Positions 13,313 to 26,277 of a stretch of DNA of 64,000 nucleotides are shown here, piece by piece. Source of the stretch: Rhytidiadelphus loreus (Eukaryota > Streptophyta > Bryopsida > Hypnales > Hylocomiaceae); NCBI GenBank assembly GCA_947034895.1, contig OX344762.1, positions 25,214,760 through 25,278,759 of the forward strand, read 5' to 3'. The number at the start of each line of letters is the position of its first letter. The first letter of the stretch is position 1. A program made the position numbers and the translations under genes. The notes below the pieces were generated by a model that was given only the letters and a program-made list of their open reading frames with translations, ran no database searches and was not told the DNA's origin.

Positions 13313-16076
13313 TTGACACTATCAATGTCACCACATAGATTTGATAGGAGTTCTTTTTGCTCTACTCTCTAGCATTGTTCATGAGCTTCTCCACTCTCTA
13401 TAAAGTAGTAGTGCCAAAGTTTATTAGTTCAAGTTTAATTGGATTGTGTTTCTGCGTTTCTACATCCTTCCTGTCGACAGTGACGAGGCAAGAAGAGTAG
13501 TAGTGTTTATTAAGTAGCTTCATAGTATTCTTCATAGTATTCGACGTTGCTAGCATAGGGCCTTATTACTATGTGAATAGTAGACAATTAGATTTTAATG
13601 AAGTAGGACGTTATTACAGTTGCAATTGATTGCTTGAAACCAAAACCTAATAGATTCACTTCTTGTTATCACCTAAATTTACTTTTTGTCACTACCTCTT
13701 GTTGTGCACAGGGAACTCTAGTAGGCTCCACACTATAGATGATACAAGAGCCCTTGCACAATCTAAAGATGACAAAAGATGTTAAGTATCTCATGTTAAC
13801 ATGTTATCTCGTGTTATTTATTTAATTGACCAATTGTCTACTTAATTATTTGGATATCTACTTGGCTAGTTATCTACTTAATTATTTGGATATTTACTTG
13901 ACCGGTTATACTTAATTATTTGGATATACATATGGTCATATTTACAACTATAGCATTAGAAAAAAAATTGGGGCCTATAGAAGGCTATTTGGCTTTTGGT
14001 TAATGTACAAATATAGTGAAATAAAAAATAAAAATAAAAATATAATTATATATATTTAATCACCAATCTAACGGGGCACATAAGTCGACTTTCACTAGCA
14101 AGATTCTCTATGACAAGATTTGGGCTGATATTTTCTCCACTTGCACATTTGCACAACCTTCCAAAGGGCTCTAATGGGTGCTTTTGAAGTGACAACTAAA
14201 ATTGAAGCCATGACTAGAATGATGGAATGAAGCCCAGACAAAAACTATAAAATGAAGCCAAAAAGAAATGAAGCTCAGATAGAATGAATCTATGGTAGAA
14301 TCAAGGCCAAATATATTTGGAGCTAAAAAAAAAGATGAAAGCCAAAAGGTTTTTGAGGCAACAAATGGGGTCATGATCTTTGAGGTTTTTGTATCGATGA
14401 ATATAGGATTCTATACTAGCTATTAGTGAACATATAGCTCCAAAGTCTACCCTAACAAGTTTATAACTACTAAGATTTTCATATCAATTGAAGTCTACAG
14501 ACTTATAACTTTCAAATGATAGGTCTATTTCTACTTTTCCAAACTTTATTTGTAAGTACCTATGAACGTGATTTTATGTATTTATTTTCAAAGGTGTAAT
14601 TACATGTCTTTTATTAGTTGTAAAATTTTTCGTTTTTGTGAAAATTTGAAATTCCCATGAATTTCTGTATAAAAAGTGAAACAATTCAAATCAAATGCAA
14701 TTGTGCAATTGGTGCTCAAAATTTCTATAAAATCATTTGTAGAATTATAATATAGTGAAGAACATCATGGTGTAAACTAGTTTATTGTATCAATCTAAAA
14801 TTTAAAAATCAGCACTCCATGGTTATAGACCTAAAATTCAAATTGCTATTAAATTCTGTTGACAACTACTAGGTTGGTTTAACCAATTTTTTAAGTGACA
14901 TTTGAGGTTTCTATATTGACAAATAAAGAATTCACTTTTAATGTGACCATGGAATTTGTTTGAAGTCAAAACTAAAAAGATGGTGGAATAAAGTGAAGAT
15001 GAAAATAATGGAATTTTGAGTCACAACAAAAGTAATGGAATTTCAAAGCTACATGACTAAAATTGAAGCCTAGGAAGAATTCAATGTCTTTCAACTAAGG
15101 GAGTGAAATTTTTTTGGGAGAAACTAATGGAAATCTTCAAGATCCAATGAATTTCCAAATTAAAGGCTCAAAGAATTTGAAATATTAAAAGAAAAAAATA
15201 AGAAAGTCTATTTTGCAATCATAGGATATGTATCATTGGGGGGGTTGCATTGACAAATCATATAGAGTTCAATGCCATCTATTGGTCACTATACACCTTC
15301 AAAGTCCAATATAATGAGTTCAAAATTTAACACTTTTGGACAATGGCTGTTACAGCCACTTTTGGATGCATAGTGACATTTTTGTCATTATGCACTCAAA
15401 ATTTTAATTAATTAAAAAAAATTTAAACTCCCCCTATTCCGAGTTTTAAGAAAATTATTAATTAAAATTAGTTTCTTAATTCTTCATCCCCTCTTCCCCC
15501 TACTTATAATTTTTTGAACAAGGTTAATATGACAAACAATATGGGACAATGAAAATCCCGTATCCCATATCTGTATATTGTATCCGTATCCATATTCGTA
15601 TTGTACCATATTTCAATATCAAGTATCTGTATTCGTATTTTGGTATCATATCCATACAATACCATATTGTATTTTGATACCGTATTCGTATTTGGATGAA
15701 TGGCTCAGATTAAATCTCAACGGCTTAAGAAATTTTAAGAAATCGATAACATTCTAGGGGGAAGCATTTAAAAAAAAAGAAAATCAACCGCCTATTCATT
15801 TTTGAGAGAGTGGGGCAACTAATGGCAAACTAGATGTCTATACAGCCACTTTTGGATCCATAGTGAGTTTACAATTGCCAAGACTTCTATACCAGTTGAA
15901 ATTTAGAGACTTTTAACTCTCAACGACGATTTAGTGAGAATCATCCAAACCCTCGCAAATTCATGAGTGTTTCATCCTCAACGACGATTTGGTGAGAATC
16001 GTGTATTGTTGTGGCAGTTTTAGTGTTTCGCGGGGTTTGATGTTTACATTGACTATGTGTAGTGATTGTCGCGCAG
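13313..16076. other. Repeat-derived DNA upstream of the adenylate kinase relic
   Basis: No gene is seen. The stretch 14380-15250 is copy b of the dispersed repeat also found at 4900-6420 and 19000-19870 (shared 'gaacatcatggtgtaa' core at about 14760). From 15540 to 15690 the sequence is a run of 'gtatc/atatc' words of simple composition. I looked here for the missing first exon of adenylate kinase 6 (P-loop GTPGTGKTT) and did not find it. Confidence 0.45.
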
Positions 16077-16964
16077 CTTATCGATGAAATGGAGGATATG
16101 GTGAAAGGAGGTGGCAATCTGGTAGACTACCACAGCTGCGATATCTTCCCGGAACGTTGGTTTGACGCTGTGATGGTGTTGCAAACTGACAATGGTGTGT
16201 TGTACGAGCGTCTCACAAAACAGGTCAGTGCGTTTACTTGACCTAATTTAGAAGTAAATTTCATGAGTTTCGATGAGTTTGTAGGAGTCTTTCGTGGATG
16301 CTTTGGTGCCGTTGGTGCGCACTCGGTCAATTTCGAGTGTCGAATATGTTAGTCGATTATGTTTTCATTGGAATGGCATAGAATTGTAGCCATGAGCTTC
16401 GCCGCAGCAATGCTTTGTGTACATTTCCGTAAACTCGTTGAATTGTTTTACCCTCGATGTAGTCAGGTGGTTTTTAATCATGTTGTGGTTCTCAACTTGC
16501 AGCAAATACTTAGTTTCTATTTGCGTTGATTTCCTAGTTGCTATGAAGCTTTTGCAATGATAGCATTTCTTCTTCTAAATAATTCTTGAAAAGTGCACGT
16601 GATTGAAAAAATCGCTGTCTACCTTCTCCATCTGTAATTACCATGGTCTAACTGTATAAGCACAATGGATGTGATAACGAAGGTTGTATAGGTGGTACGG
16701 GAAAGTAGGGCAGAAATAAGTGTCCTTGGCTTTGTGCATTTTAACAATTTCCTGTTTAGATGCTGGATTGGCAGAGGTTACACGGATCCTAAACTTCAAA
16801 ACAACATGGAATGTGAAAATTTTCAAGTACTTTTGGAGGAGGCACATGAAAGTTATCCACAAGAATTAGTACGAGCCTTGTCCAGTAACACGATTGAAGA
16901 CATGAGCAATAACGTGGAGATTCTCGGTAACTGGATCAGAGCGTGGTCACCGACTGCTTCATAA
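16077..16964 (+). pseudogene. Adenylate kinase isoenzyme 6 (hCINAP/Fap7) relic, 5'-truncated
   Basis: Two exons of an AK6-type adenylate kinase are clear. Exon a (16077-16223) follows an AG acceptor and encodes a peptide with [19 protein letters not shown] and [15 protein letters not shown], the NMP-binding and following region of AK6. It ends at a good AG|GTCAGT donor. Exon b (about 16775-16964) encodes GYTDPKLQNNMECENFQVLL and runs to a TAA. Family members act in nuclear ATP balance and small-subunit ribosome maturation. The N-terminal P-loop exon is absent from the window upstream. Joining the visible donor to the acceptor just before AGGTTAC leaves the frame one base out, so a small indel is likely. 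I call it a truncated pseudogene; a far-upstream first exon cannot be ruled out. Confidence 0.8.
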
Positions 16965-18460
16965 GCCTGATATTTTATGTACATTAGCGATTCATAACCG
17001 TTTGGAGTCTCCAGTGAGTACTCATAGATTTGTGCAGATTTTGGAGCCTGCAGAATCAGAAATTTTGGATAGGAATACGAAATTAGCGTCTGCTAGTTGG
17101 AAACTGAGTATGTGGCCTTCAATTCCTTGAGAGAAGAGCCGCTGTTATCTGAACTCTGACTTTGTGCCCTAGAACCTTTAGCTTGGGAGGCAAAAAGACA
17201 ACAGGGAGCTTATGCAGTAAGTTTATGCTCAGGGTTTTATTCAATCGAACATCAGTATATCGACGGTGCCTTTATACCGTTGCCTTGCACATCAACTTGT
17301 CTTTTTCTTAGCTTTCTGAACTTCAGTCTTCTTTGGGTTTCAGTTCAGTAATAGTCGTTGCCAGTATTCTCAGATAACTGACATCAAACTGGAAATGGTG
17401 TCGCCATTTCTCAGCTGGTTCATGAAAAGTCTGCCTGGATTTGGAGTCTTATGCCCGAGTTTTTCTAGTCAGACCTCTTGCTCGTTTTTTCAAGATTCGT
17501 CAGCTCGAGGGCTCGACTTCAACGTATGAAGGTACATTGACTTCTTGCATAAGAAAAGTGCGGTTGATTGAATGCGTGGATCCAGTTTCTTTTTTTTCCT
17601 ATTCTTTTTTTGCCTTCGATGTTATTTACTTGCGGATTACCCAGATCAACTAATGTTTGGAAGGGGTTCTGTTCTTGTCAAAACCACGTAAGCCTAGAGC
17701 TATCAATTCTAATCAGAATGAAAGAACACAAGTGATACTGTAGAGCAGTTTCTTACAATGACATGGGTTTCATGGCATTATTTTGAACGACATAATAATG
17801 TTGTTCAAACAGTATGTAGTTCTTGTGTCTCATGGTTTTCATTGCATTATGTTGAATGGCATGATAGTGTCGTTCCAGCAGTTCGTTGTTCTAGTGTCGC
17901 CTTTGTGGACTTTGGTTCGGGACCTCGATCAAACGGACTCTGAAGGTACGCTGGTTCTAAAGAACTGGAGCTATTTCTATCTCTCTTGTTCCATTATACT
18001 TACAATGTTACAGTTTTCACAACATCCCAATGTCATTCCAAATATCATTCTAAGTTGCTCTCCTGTGGAATTGTGCTGGTCCCACGTTTGATCATCCAAT
18101 TAGCGGTTGATCTTATAGCAATTTCAGGCAGCTCATTCTCTTGAACTTGTACTCGACCACTGGAAGGTGCACAACGAACTGATCAATTGTGGTTGGAGAT
18201 CGAAATTTTTGCTGACAAGTTGCTATGGGAACTTGGAGTGGGGCTGCAGGGACGTCAATGGTGACTCCGTGATTGATGGCTCTACGGTTGTGATGTTAAT
18301 CATTGGATTTGAAGCTCAAACTCCGAGTACGACCAGTCTTGCCCTATAATCTTCTCCATTATCAATGCCGTGATTGAGAAGAATTTGAGTCACATTAACC
18401 CTGGAATGCCGCTTACTTGAAGTGTCCGAATGAATGACTTGTAGGATTCTTGTAGGAACA
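16965..18460. other. Gene-like flank without an identifiable product
   Basis: The composition resembles the untranslated or intron sequence of the adenylate kinase relic, but I recognise no protein. A 69-bp tandem duplication covers about 17764-17901: 'tgggtttcatggcatta' at 17764 returns as 'tggttttcattgcatta' at 17833. Short open frames here have no motifs. Confidence 0.35.
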
Positions 18461-18999
18461 ATGAATTCTAATATTCATCTGATAATTTTGGGGGTGATGG
18501 TGACGGATCCATCGTTTCAAGGTTAAGCATTAATTTTTTACATTTCTAGTGATGTTTTTTAGCAAATTAGTATTCAGCTGTGGAGAGATCACTCGAGGGA
18601 CAAGACCAATCTGTTGAAACCAAATTTATCACTTTGTATGAAATTTTTATGCAATCTCAATGCAGATCATTCTACTTGACAATAGACAACCACATTTCCA
18701 TTCAAGCAATAGCCATGCTTACTCCACTTGCTAATGAGTCCAACCAGATGCATAGATGAGTTGCTGATGGTAACATGGGATTGTACGAAGTGAAGTGTAC
18801 AATCTGAGGGCCAGGATAATCATATGCACAGCAAGCTTGTATCAGAAAAGAAGCGACCTTGTTAAGTACTCGGTCCGTGTTAAATTTTGACCATCCTCTG
18901 TGTTATCCCTTAAAAGAACAGACCCTATAACCATGGAAAGAACCTGCAAAATTCTTTGCTTCTTATGCTCCATTTTTCCATATATTTGAGTAGGATTTT

Positions 19000-19870
19000 T
19001 TATATCTTATTTTTCAGAGATGCAATCAGATATTCTCTAGAAATTTTCTGAAATTTTTGTGAAATTTTTAAAGAAGAAATGAAGAAAATTTCATAGATTT
19101 TAATAGCATATGGATTCCATAGAAAATCTGGAACTTTGGCTTTGGCATATATTTTAGTATAGAACATCATAGTGTGAACCAAAGTTCTATGTCATTAGAA
19201 AAAGTAGATACTGAGTAGATTGGTTTAAACCAAATGTTCAAATTGTTGAATTTTATGAATTTTATGAATTGTCAAAGTTTGAAAATGGAGTAGAAACTAG
19301 GTTGAGTAATTTGAATTTTGTTAGTTGAACTCAAATTAGAAAAAGATCTTCTAAATCCTAAAATTCAAATTAAGAGCATGATTGTAGGAGTTGTCAAAAT
19401 ACATTCCTAGAAAAACATCTTTTGTGATCTTCTTTGTAGCATCTTCTTTTGTAGAAAAGTCCATAATATCTCAATGAGGAAGTTTCCACCACCATGTACT
19501 AGGAACACACTCAAAGAATTCCCTCAAAAAAATTTAGATGAAGAATTGTGGTTTTACATCCTCCACTCATTAGATAGTCATTCAAAATCATCTAGAAGCC
19601 ACTTTAACCTTGGAAGAATGCAACCCCTCGTGACCTAGGTAGTTACCAAAATATTATTGGACCATTAGGTGCATCCAAATGTTCACGTAAAAAACGTGGG
19701 CTAGTTCAAAGTTAATTGATGGAATTGAAGAAAAAAAATTTGCAATTTGAAAACATTAGTAAAAAAATGGTGAAAAATCTTTAAAATTTTCTATTTAGAA
19801 TGAGAAATACAAAAAATGACTTGGACCAATATTAGGTGCACTCTCACTCTTCCTTTTTTCCATTAACAAA
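19000..19870. repeat. Dispersed AT-rich repeat, copy c
   Basis: This matches 5830-6250 in order and content (core 'gaacatcatagtgtgaac' at about 19157, then 'gagtagaaactagg', then 'aaaacatctttt'). Its right part (19693-19870) matches 2858-3012. The two left-hand matches show that the family is longer than any one copy. No coding frame. Confidence 0.55.
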
Positions 19871-22600
19871 GAAAGTCATCCTTTGGACACTTTGTGTTCT
19901 CCGTCAGCATCCTTCTCCTAGGGATAAGGGTAAAAGGGTTTAAAGAAGATCACATGGCTATAACTATCAATTCCTAATGTAGCACCCTTGTCCCTTCTAT
20001 GTCAAAATTTAAATTCTACATGACAAGTCTATAATAATTTTTTTCAAACTTCATTTTGTAAGTACTTGTAAATGTTTTCAACTAATTGTGGAGATAACTT
20101 GCCGAACACAAAAAGAGCGTGTGTGCTACGCTTCTGTGACGTCGGCTGAGCCAAAGTTCTTGCAACGGCTATGAATAAGAGAGAAGGGTTTAAGGAGGAA
20201 GGTGGCGGAAAAATTAGAGGCTGGGACCCAAGAGAGAGATTTAAGGATCAGGGTTTAGAGTTCAAAATTTATGGGAAGATGGAAATTAAGATTAAAAAAA
20301 CCAAAATCCTTTTTGCAATGTTTGGAACTTTGCAGATTAGGGTCAGTGGCAATGTGGATTTGTACATCTTTAGGAAGTGGTACATTAGAATCACTCAATT
20401 CCAAGCATGTTCCCAAAAGTGAGTTCTAAACAAATAAGTACATACTTGTAGCACACTATCAAAATTGTGAACACAAGAATCAAGGTACGGTTGAGGAAAT
20501 TTCCTTGAATATATAAATTTGTCCATTGATGCTTATGGTATGGATACATAAATTTCCATAATGACTACTTGGCATGTAGATACTTGTGGTGGCTGCAATG
20601 CTTGTCTATATTGCAGCCCATACTCTCTCTACAATGCTAATGCTATCCATGCTCTCAATTCCAAAATAAGATTCAAATATTGTAAGAACCAACATCATTT
20701 GTAAGCTTGTCAAATTATTGTTATTTTAAATTCCATAAATGTCAATTTCCTTCAATTTTTGTGTATAACAATCTAAAATGATGTATACCAACATGCCAAG
20801 GCACAAAAAGTTTTTTTGGAGTTCTAAAAAAAAATTGGCAAAAGATAAAGTAATTCTGAATCATGTTGAATAAAATTGAGTTTTTGACATGGCTAACTTT
20901 GAAATTGATTTTCTTTCAAATCATAGCTAGTTTTTCCTTCAAATTGCCATAATGATGTGTGTTATGTGGCACACTACATAAATTTCCATACTGACTACTT
21001 GGCATGTAGATACTTGTGGGAGGTGTGTGATCAATTATGAGATCATGGAGATGGATTGGATAATTATGACAAATTTTTGATCCCATCATGCAATTATTGA
21101 CCAAATTAGTGAGTTGAGAAGGTTCTTTTCCACCCAAACTTTTGCATTACAAAGCAACCTCTTCTTGGGTTCAATTTCTTCTTAATGGTCATTACTTTGA
21201 CCACCTTGCAATATAATTTTTAATGTCAAACAAACGAGTCAACCAAAATACTTGTAGACTATTCCTCAATGTCAAAAAAAATTTGTGGATATGATAAGTC
21301 TAATTGTATACAATGCCCAAAGGGATAACAACGGGTCATCCTACCCACCTAATACTAATCTCAATGTAGAGTCTTGAATGAAAAACTATCAGTCATTTAT
21401 GTAGGCTCCAAAAAGAGCTTCAGTTGTTGTTCTTCCATTTTGAACTCTATGAAATCCAACATTGCTTCTTTGTACACATATAACTAAGATAGTATGCTCT
21501 AAAAGCAATCATGATACAAAGGTACGTTTTGCTTTCTTCAATGTACCAACAATGTACATTTCATGAGGTGGACACTTTTAGTAACGAGCCATTGTGTTTC
21601 AACTTCAAAAATTTGTAACTAATTCCTCGAAGGTTCAAAAAATATGAAACAACTTGGGTTAGAGGCCAATTCCTTTTTTTTTTCTTCCTACAAAAATTTA
21701 CTGAAAATGATTAATTTGAAGGAGTTTAGCTTCCCTGAAAAGACAATCAGCTCTTAAAATAGTTGCTTTAAGAGCACATTACCTTAAGGTGAACTAGCCC
21801 ATTACCGCCGCCTTCTCAACTCCCGGGTGACCCTCACATATGCACGGAGCACAGTTGAGAAGGGATAGAGAAGCACTGTCTGCACTAGTCTTCAAAGTTT
21901 TATTTGACTGCCGTTTTGACCAGTCCACTCCAAAAGCATTCTTCGTCATATCTGCTTAAGATTCTCTTTTCCTCGCATGATTTTCTACCATCAAAGCCAG
22001 TTCCAAAGTGTACTAAACTAAATACCCCGTGTACCTGCTGCCATATGTCTCCGGAACGAGGCCCCTACACATCCTGAAGAATCTTAACCTCTTACTAGGC
22101 GGGATGGGATAAGAATGCCCTGATTTCAGAGTACCTAGCTTTCAGTTCTGCATCGAATCTTGCCTGAAGCTGTGAGGAAAACCATTACAAGTGAAAAGCC
22201 TTCATCGTACGTGATAGTCTTCAGGAAGAATTTTTAAGATGCCTCCCATCGTAACTACTACTGTAGTATATATGCGAAGCCATTCCCAAAGAGCTTCGCA
22301 TAACTTTTAGCATCTCAGAACACTGACACACTTATCTGCACACACATGATGATGTCTGGAGGATTGATTTCCCGACGAGCTACTCCCTAACCCCTTCTGC
22401 CGGCCACCCAAAGCCTACATAAACCCATTGAGCCGGAGCAATTGAATGGGGGTGTCGTAGTTCGCACAATTTCAGCTAGTCTCGCAGATCTTTAGCTAGT
22501 TTCTGTCCGAACTTGGTCTGCTTTGTAATTCTGAGTTCTACCATCTCACATCTGGAAGTACGTACCAGTTGCTCCCCACAACCCCACAACCCCCCTGTAG
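19871..22600. other. Intergenic DNA upstream of the germin-like gene
   Basis: No convincing gene. A short open frame at 20171-20422 (83 codons, basic, many Lys) follows a GC-richer patch at 20100-20170 but has no recognisable motif. The phrase 'aaatttccat..tgactacttggcatgtagatacttgtgg' occurs at about 20550 and again at about 20980, so part of this is repeated. From about 21780 the composition becomes less AT-rich towards the germin-like gene. Confidence 0.4.
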
Positions 22601-22650
22601 AATTTTCAAAGTGTGTGCTCAAGTAGCCTCTGTCATTGAATTAAGCCTCA

Positions 22651-22661
22651 AATTATATATT
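22651..22661 (+). promoter_or_regulatory. Candidate TATA box of the germin-like gene
   Basis: The sequence ATTATATATTA lies about 65-75 bp before the chosen ATG, which leaves room for a short 5' leader starting near 22685-22695. The spacing fits a plant TATA promoter. No other element is assigned with confidence. Confidence 0.45.
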
Positions 22662-22725
22662 ACTCTTGCTTTGAATTGTACGATTTCGGTGTGATCAGTT
22701 ACCACAGAACTACAGATTGAAAGAA

Positions 22726-23406
22726 ATGGGCGTCGTGAATTACTGGAACGTGTGGGTGATACTGGTATGTGTGAGTCTGGTACTACCCTTGTTGGCCTTG
22801 GCATTCGATCCAGATCCCCTCCAGGATTTCTGCGTAGCAGACAACACCAGCAAAGTGGAGGTCAATGGCTTCCCTTGCAAACCTGCCGCAAATGTGACAG
22901 TAAGTGATTTCGTATATGATGGCTTGAAGAATCCAGGAAACACCAGCAGCAACCCAAACCTGGCAGTTGTGACCCCTGCGAATGTCATTCAGTTCCCCGG
23001 GTTGAACACGTTGGGAATCTCGGCTGCCAGGCTAGACATCGCTGTGGGTGGCGTCAACGCCCCTCACACGCCCCCCAGGGCCACGGAAATTCTCTTGGTG
23101 GTGCAGGGCGAGGCGTATGCGGGGTTTGTGACCACAAGCAACACTCTGTTTTCCACCACCTTGCATGCCGGCGAGTTGATGGTGTTTCCCAAGGGCCTCG
23201 TGCACTTCGAGCTCAATGTGGGCGACTGCCCGGTAGTGGCGTTTGGGTTTCTGAGCAGCCAGAACCCGGGTTCACTAAATGTAGCAAAGGCGTTGTTCAC
23301 TCCTGACATCAGAGTCGAGATCTTGGAGAAAGGCTTCATGATTGATGAACAGACAGTGGACATGATCAAGGCCAAATTCAGCAATAATACGCGGAGCCGT
23401 ATGTAG
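22726..23406 (+). CDS. Germin-like protein (cupin), single exon, 226 aa
   Basis: This is a secreted cupin of the germin-like family, whose members work in the plant cell wall as superoxide dismutases, oxidases or structural proteins. Residues 1-26 form a signal peptide with a hydrophobic core ending LLALA. Cys36 and Cys51 are the conserved disulfide pair. Cupin motif 1 is GGVNAPHTPPRATEILLVV (109-127) and motif 2 is GELMVFPKGLVHFELNVG (149-166). Metal ligands His114, Glu121 and His160 are present, but the usual second histidine (HxH) is Pro116, so metal binding and enzyme activity may be lost or changed. The length is normal for the family. The ATG at 22726 was chosen because it directly precedes the signal peptide. 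There is no intron. The gene is followed within about 110 bp by a minisatellite. Confidence 0.95.
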   Translation: MGVVNYWNVWVILVCVSLVLPLLALAFDPDPLQDFCVADNTSKVEVNGFPCKPAANVTVSDFVYDGLKNPGNTSSNPNLAVVTPANVIQFPGLNTLGISAARLDIAVGGVNAPHTPPRATEILLVVQGEAYAGFVTTSNTLFSTTLHAGELMVFPKGLVHFELNVGDCPVVAFGFLSSQNPGSLNVAKALFTPDIRVEILEKGFMIDEQTVDMIKAKFSNNTRSRM

Positions 23407-23508
23407 GAAATGCATGAGGAGTTTGTAGTCCTAAGTAAATGCATCTAAATTAGCATCTGAGAGAGCCCAAGGTTCCTATTATAACACTGGTTGTCTTCAT
23501 TCTGGATT

Positions 23509-24058
23509 ATAGGTCTTGCTGACAATTGAAAAAAGGATTTTTATGCATCTTAGCATGTATTTTTTGGATACCATATGAATACATGGGTGTCTTAACTTTG
23601 GATAGGTCTTGGCGACAATTGAAAAAAGGATTTTTATGCATCTTAGCATGTATTTTTTGGATACCATATGAATACATGGGTGTCTTAACTTTGGATAGGT
23701 CTTGTCGACAATTGAAAAAAGGATTTTTTATGCATCTTAGCATGTATTTTTTGGATACCATATGAACACATAGGTGTCTTAACTTTGGATAGGTTTTGTT
23801 GACAATTGAAAAAAGGATTTTTATGCATCTTAGCATGTATTTTTTGGATACTGTATGAATACATGAGTGTCTTTAACTTTGGATAGGTCTTGTTGACAAT
23901 TGAAAAAAGGATTTTTATACATCTTAGCATGTATTTTTTGGATACCGTATGAATAAAATTAATGGGTATCTTTAACTTTGGATAGGTCATGTTAACAATT
24001 GAAAAAGGATTTTAATGCATCTTATGATTTTTATGTAATTTTTGGATACCATATGAAT
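23509..24058. repeat. 93-bp minisatellite, about six copies, just 3' of the germin-like gene
   Basis: The phrase GACAATTGAAAAAAGGATTT recurs at 23521, 23614, 23707, 23801, 23895 and (as aacaattg) 23994, giving steps of 93, 93, 94, 94 and 99 bp. Early copies are nearly identical and later ones drift, so the array has grown from its left side or been homogenised there. The open frames across it on both strands are a by-product of the repeat. Confidence 0.92.
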
Positions 24059-24947
24059 CAATTGTGACTTTGCAAAGTTGTGATTATAGATGTATCCAAT
24101 TGCATTGGTAGTGACTTTCCAATTCAACAAGTTCAACCCTTTCATCCCCAATTCCAAAACTTGAATTCCAATTGCACACTCTATGCAATAATAACTACAT
24201 TACAATGCAACAAAATTGAATTGGATCCAAATGACATGTAGTCCCTCCTTCCCTAGGGGCTACTATGGAAAGCTACATGTTTTTGCTTTGACTACCTATA
24301 ATGTATCATTATTTTTTTCCAAAGATGAATTGACCAAAAATACATGTGAAGTAATCCTTGATTTTTTGTTCTTTTGAAGTAAATTTTTTTTTGAATCCAG
24401 TAATGATACCTATGCATAGTGATTTCTACAAAAGAATTTCCTAAGAAAATCATATAAATTTCATTTTAATATTTTTGATTATGAAAAAATGAAGTTCAAT
24501 TTTGGGTTATATTTATTACAACATGAGAAAAACATCAAAATTTTGAAAGGTGTGTTTTAATATAGAAAACTAATGAAGTTTGACGAAACAAAAACATGGA
24601 GTGTCATGTAAGGGTTAATAAATCTAGGTTCAAAGTACTTTTTATGTACTACTGGTACATAATAAATGAGACAATGTATACCATGATTTAACTTGTAAAT
24701 AAAACCGTGGATGTTTTGTGTCTAAAGATTGACAGAGAATCTAGGTTCAAAGTACATACTTTTCATGTACTACTAATATACAATAAATGAGACAATGTAA
24801 ACCATAGTTTAACCCATAAATGACATCAAACATTAGGAAAAGTTTGAGGCCTGAAAGAAGTTGCCAGTTTTTGAATTTCGGCAATCCCACAGTGCAAGTG
24901 TAGAAAAATAAAATAAAAATATTATTTATTTATTTTAATATTAAGAA

Positions 24948-24978
<31 letters not shown>

Positions 24979-26277
24979 TCGCTAGTCTAACATGGCGCTA
25001 ATGTGGCACCAGTGGTGCCACGTTAGATCCAAGAAGGAAAAAAAAAAAAAAAAATTCCTTAATTGTTCACATGGAAAAAGCTGGCAGCCCAGCCAGCCCT
25101 TTGGAGGCCTCAGAATTTTTGTAATGGACGTTTTGTTTCCAAATACGGTAGAACCACCCTTCACCACCTGAATTTGAAAGTTAGATACATTGTAGATGTG
25201 GTCTGAGGTTGAACATGGAGCCAAATCATAGAAAAATATGTCAGAATTAATGTCCAAGTGAAATCAAAATTTTAGAATGCATAATGTAATTGTTATAAAT
25301 TTTCAAAGAGGAAATATAGAACCGTCAGTAGGTGGGGGCCAATACCGCTCTCCCAAAATGCATTGCCATGTCCAAGTATGTCCAAAATCGTTGTACTAAT
25401 GACTGACCAACACTATTAAAATGACTAGGAAGTGTTGCTCGAGCTCCTACAAGTCCGTCAGAGAAAGCCCACCAGCTGTTGCAAGTAAGTCAGAGGAACC
25501 ACACTAGAAGCACACCTGTCACTATGCAAAACTGCTACCTCATGAGCTCAAAACCGTGTCCCAGCAAATTCAAGAAAACCCTAATGAGCACAAAAAACAA
25601 TATCTATCTGACATGCTGACAGAGCAAACGGACTCTTTTCTTGTTCAGCGGACATTGCTCTGTCACTATGCTCTCAACGGTCTTGGCGCTCCGCTGCTTT
25701 GGATGCCCGTCTCCTTGTTGATGATTGGTTTTGAAATTCAGCGCCATTACGGGCCTCCTTCTCTCAGTCGATCATGTTTCCCTCTGCGTTCATTGCTTGA
25801 TGATGCTTGTCTTGTTCACAACACTACATGGAGGACTTTAGTGTTTTAGGGTTTAGGGCTTGTAATGGTGTTCAAGGTGAGGGCAAAGTCTGTTCTTGTG
25901 AAAGTGAGGTTGTATGTATTGTTTTTTTTAATGAGTAATGCTGTTGCTTGGCACCTGGAAGCTCATTTCATATAGGAGGTTTCGTAACTTTATTGCTGTC
26001 AATATTGCTTGCGGTTTAGGGTTTTGGACTTCAGCACCAAAGTCATGTAGTCGTGAAGTCGTGAAGTTCTACTTGAACTCGATGTGGTTTGGAAGTTGCT
26101 TGTTTTTGCTACTTACTTGCCGTCGTGAATCCGTCTACAAAGTATGGCTGCATGTTCATGAATTGCTTTTGGCTTTTGCATATTTCAAGCTGTTGGGAGC
26201 AGAAATCGTCTGTGGAGGAAACGAATTCAATTTTCATTTTTTTGCACTTGAATTAATGCACCACCTTTATTGTGCAG
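24059..26277. other. Intergenic DNA with a direct duplication and a microsatellite
   Basis: A 117-bp direct duplication covers about 24621-24850 ('aatctaggttcaaagtac' at 24621 and 24738). An (AAT)n microsatellite lies at about 24950-24976 and an A-run at 25039-25054. From about 25550 the sequence becomes gene-like in composition (introns or leader of the casein kinase relic), but I could not assign its first exon. Nothing else is recognised. Confidence 0.45.

Noticed and set aside
23507..23990. Overlapping open frames on both strands after the germin-like gene
   Set aside because: They are read-throughs of a 93-bp tandem repeat, whose length is a multiple of three.
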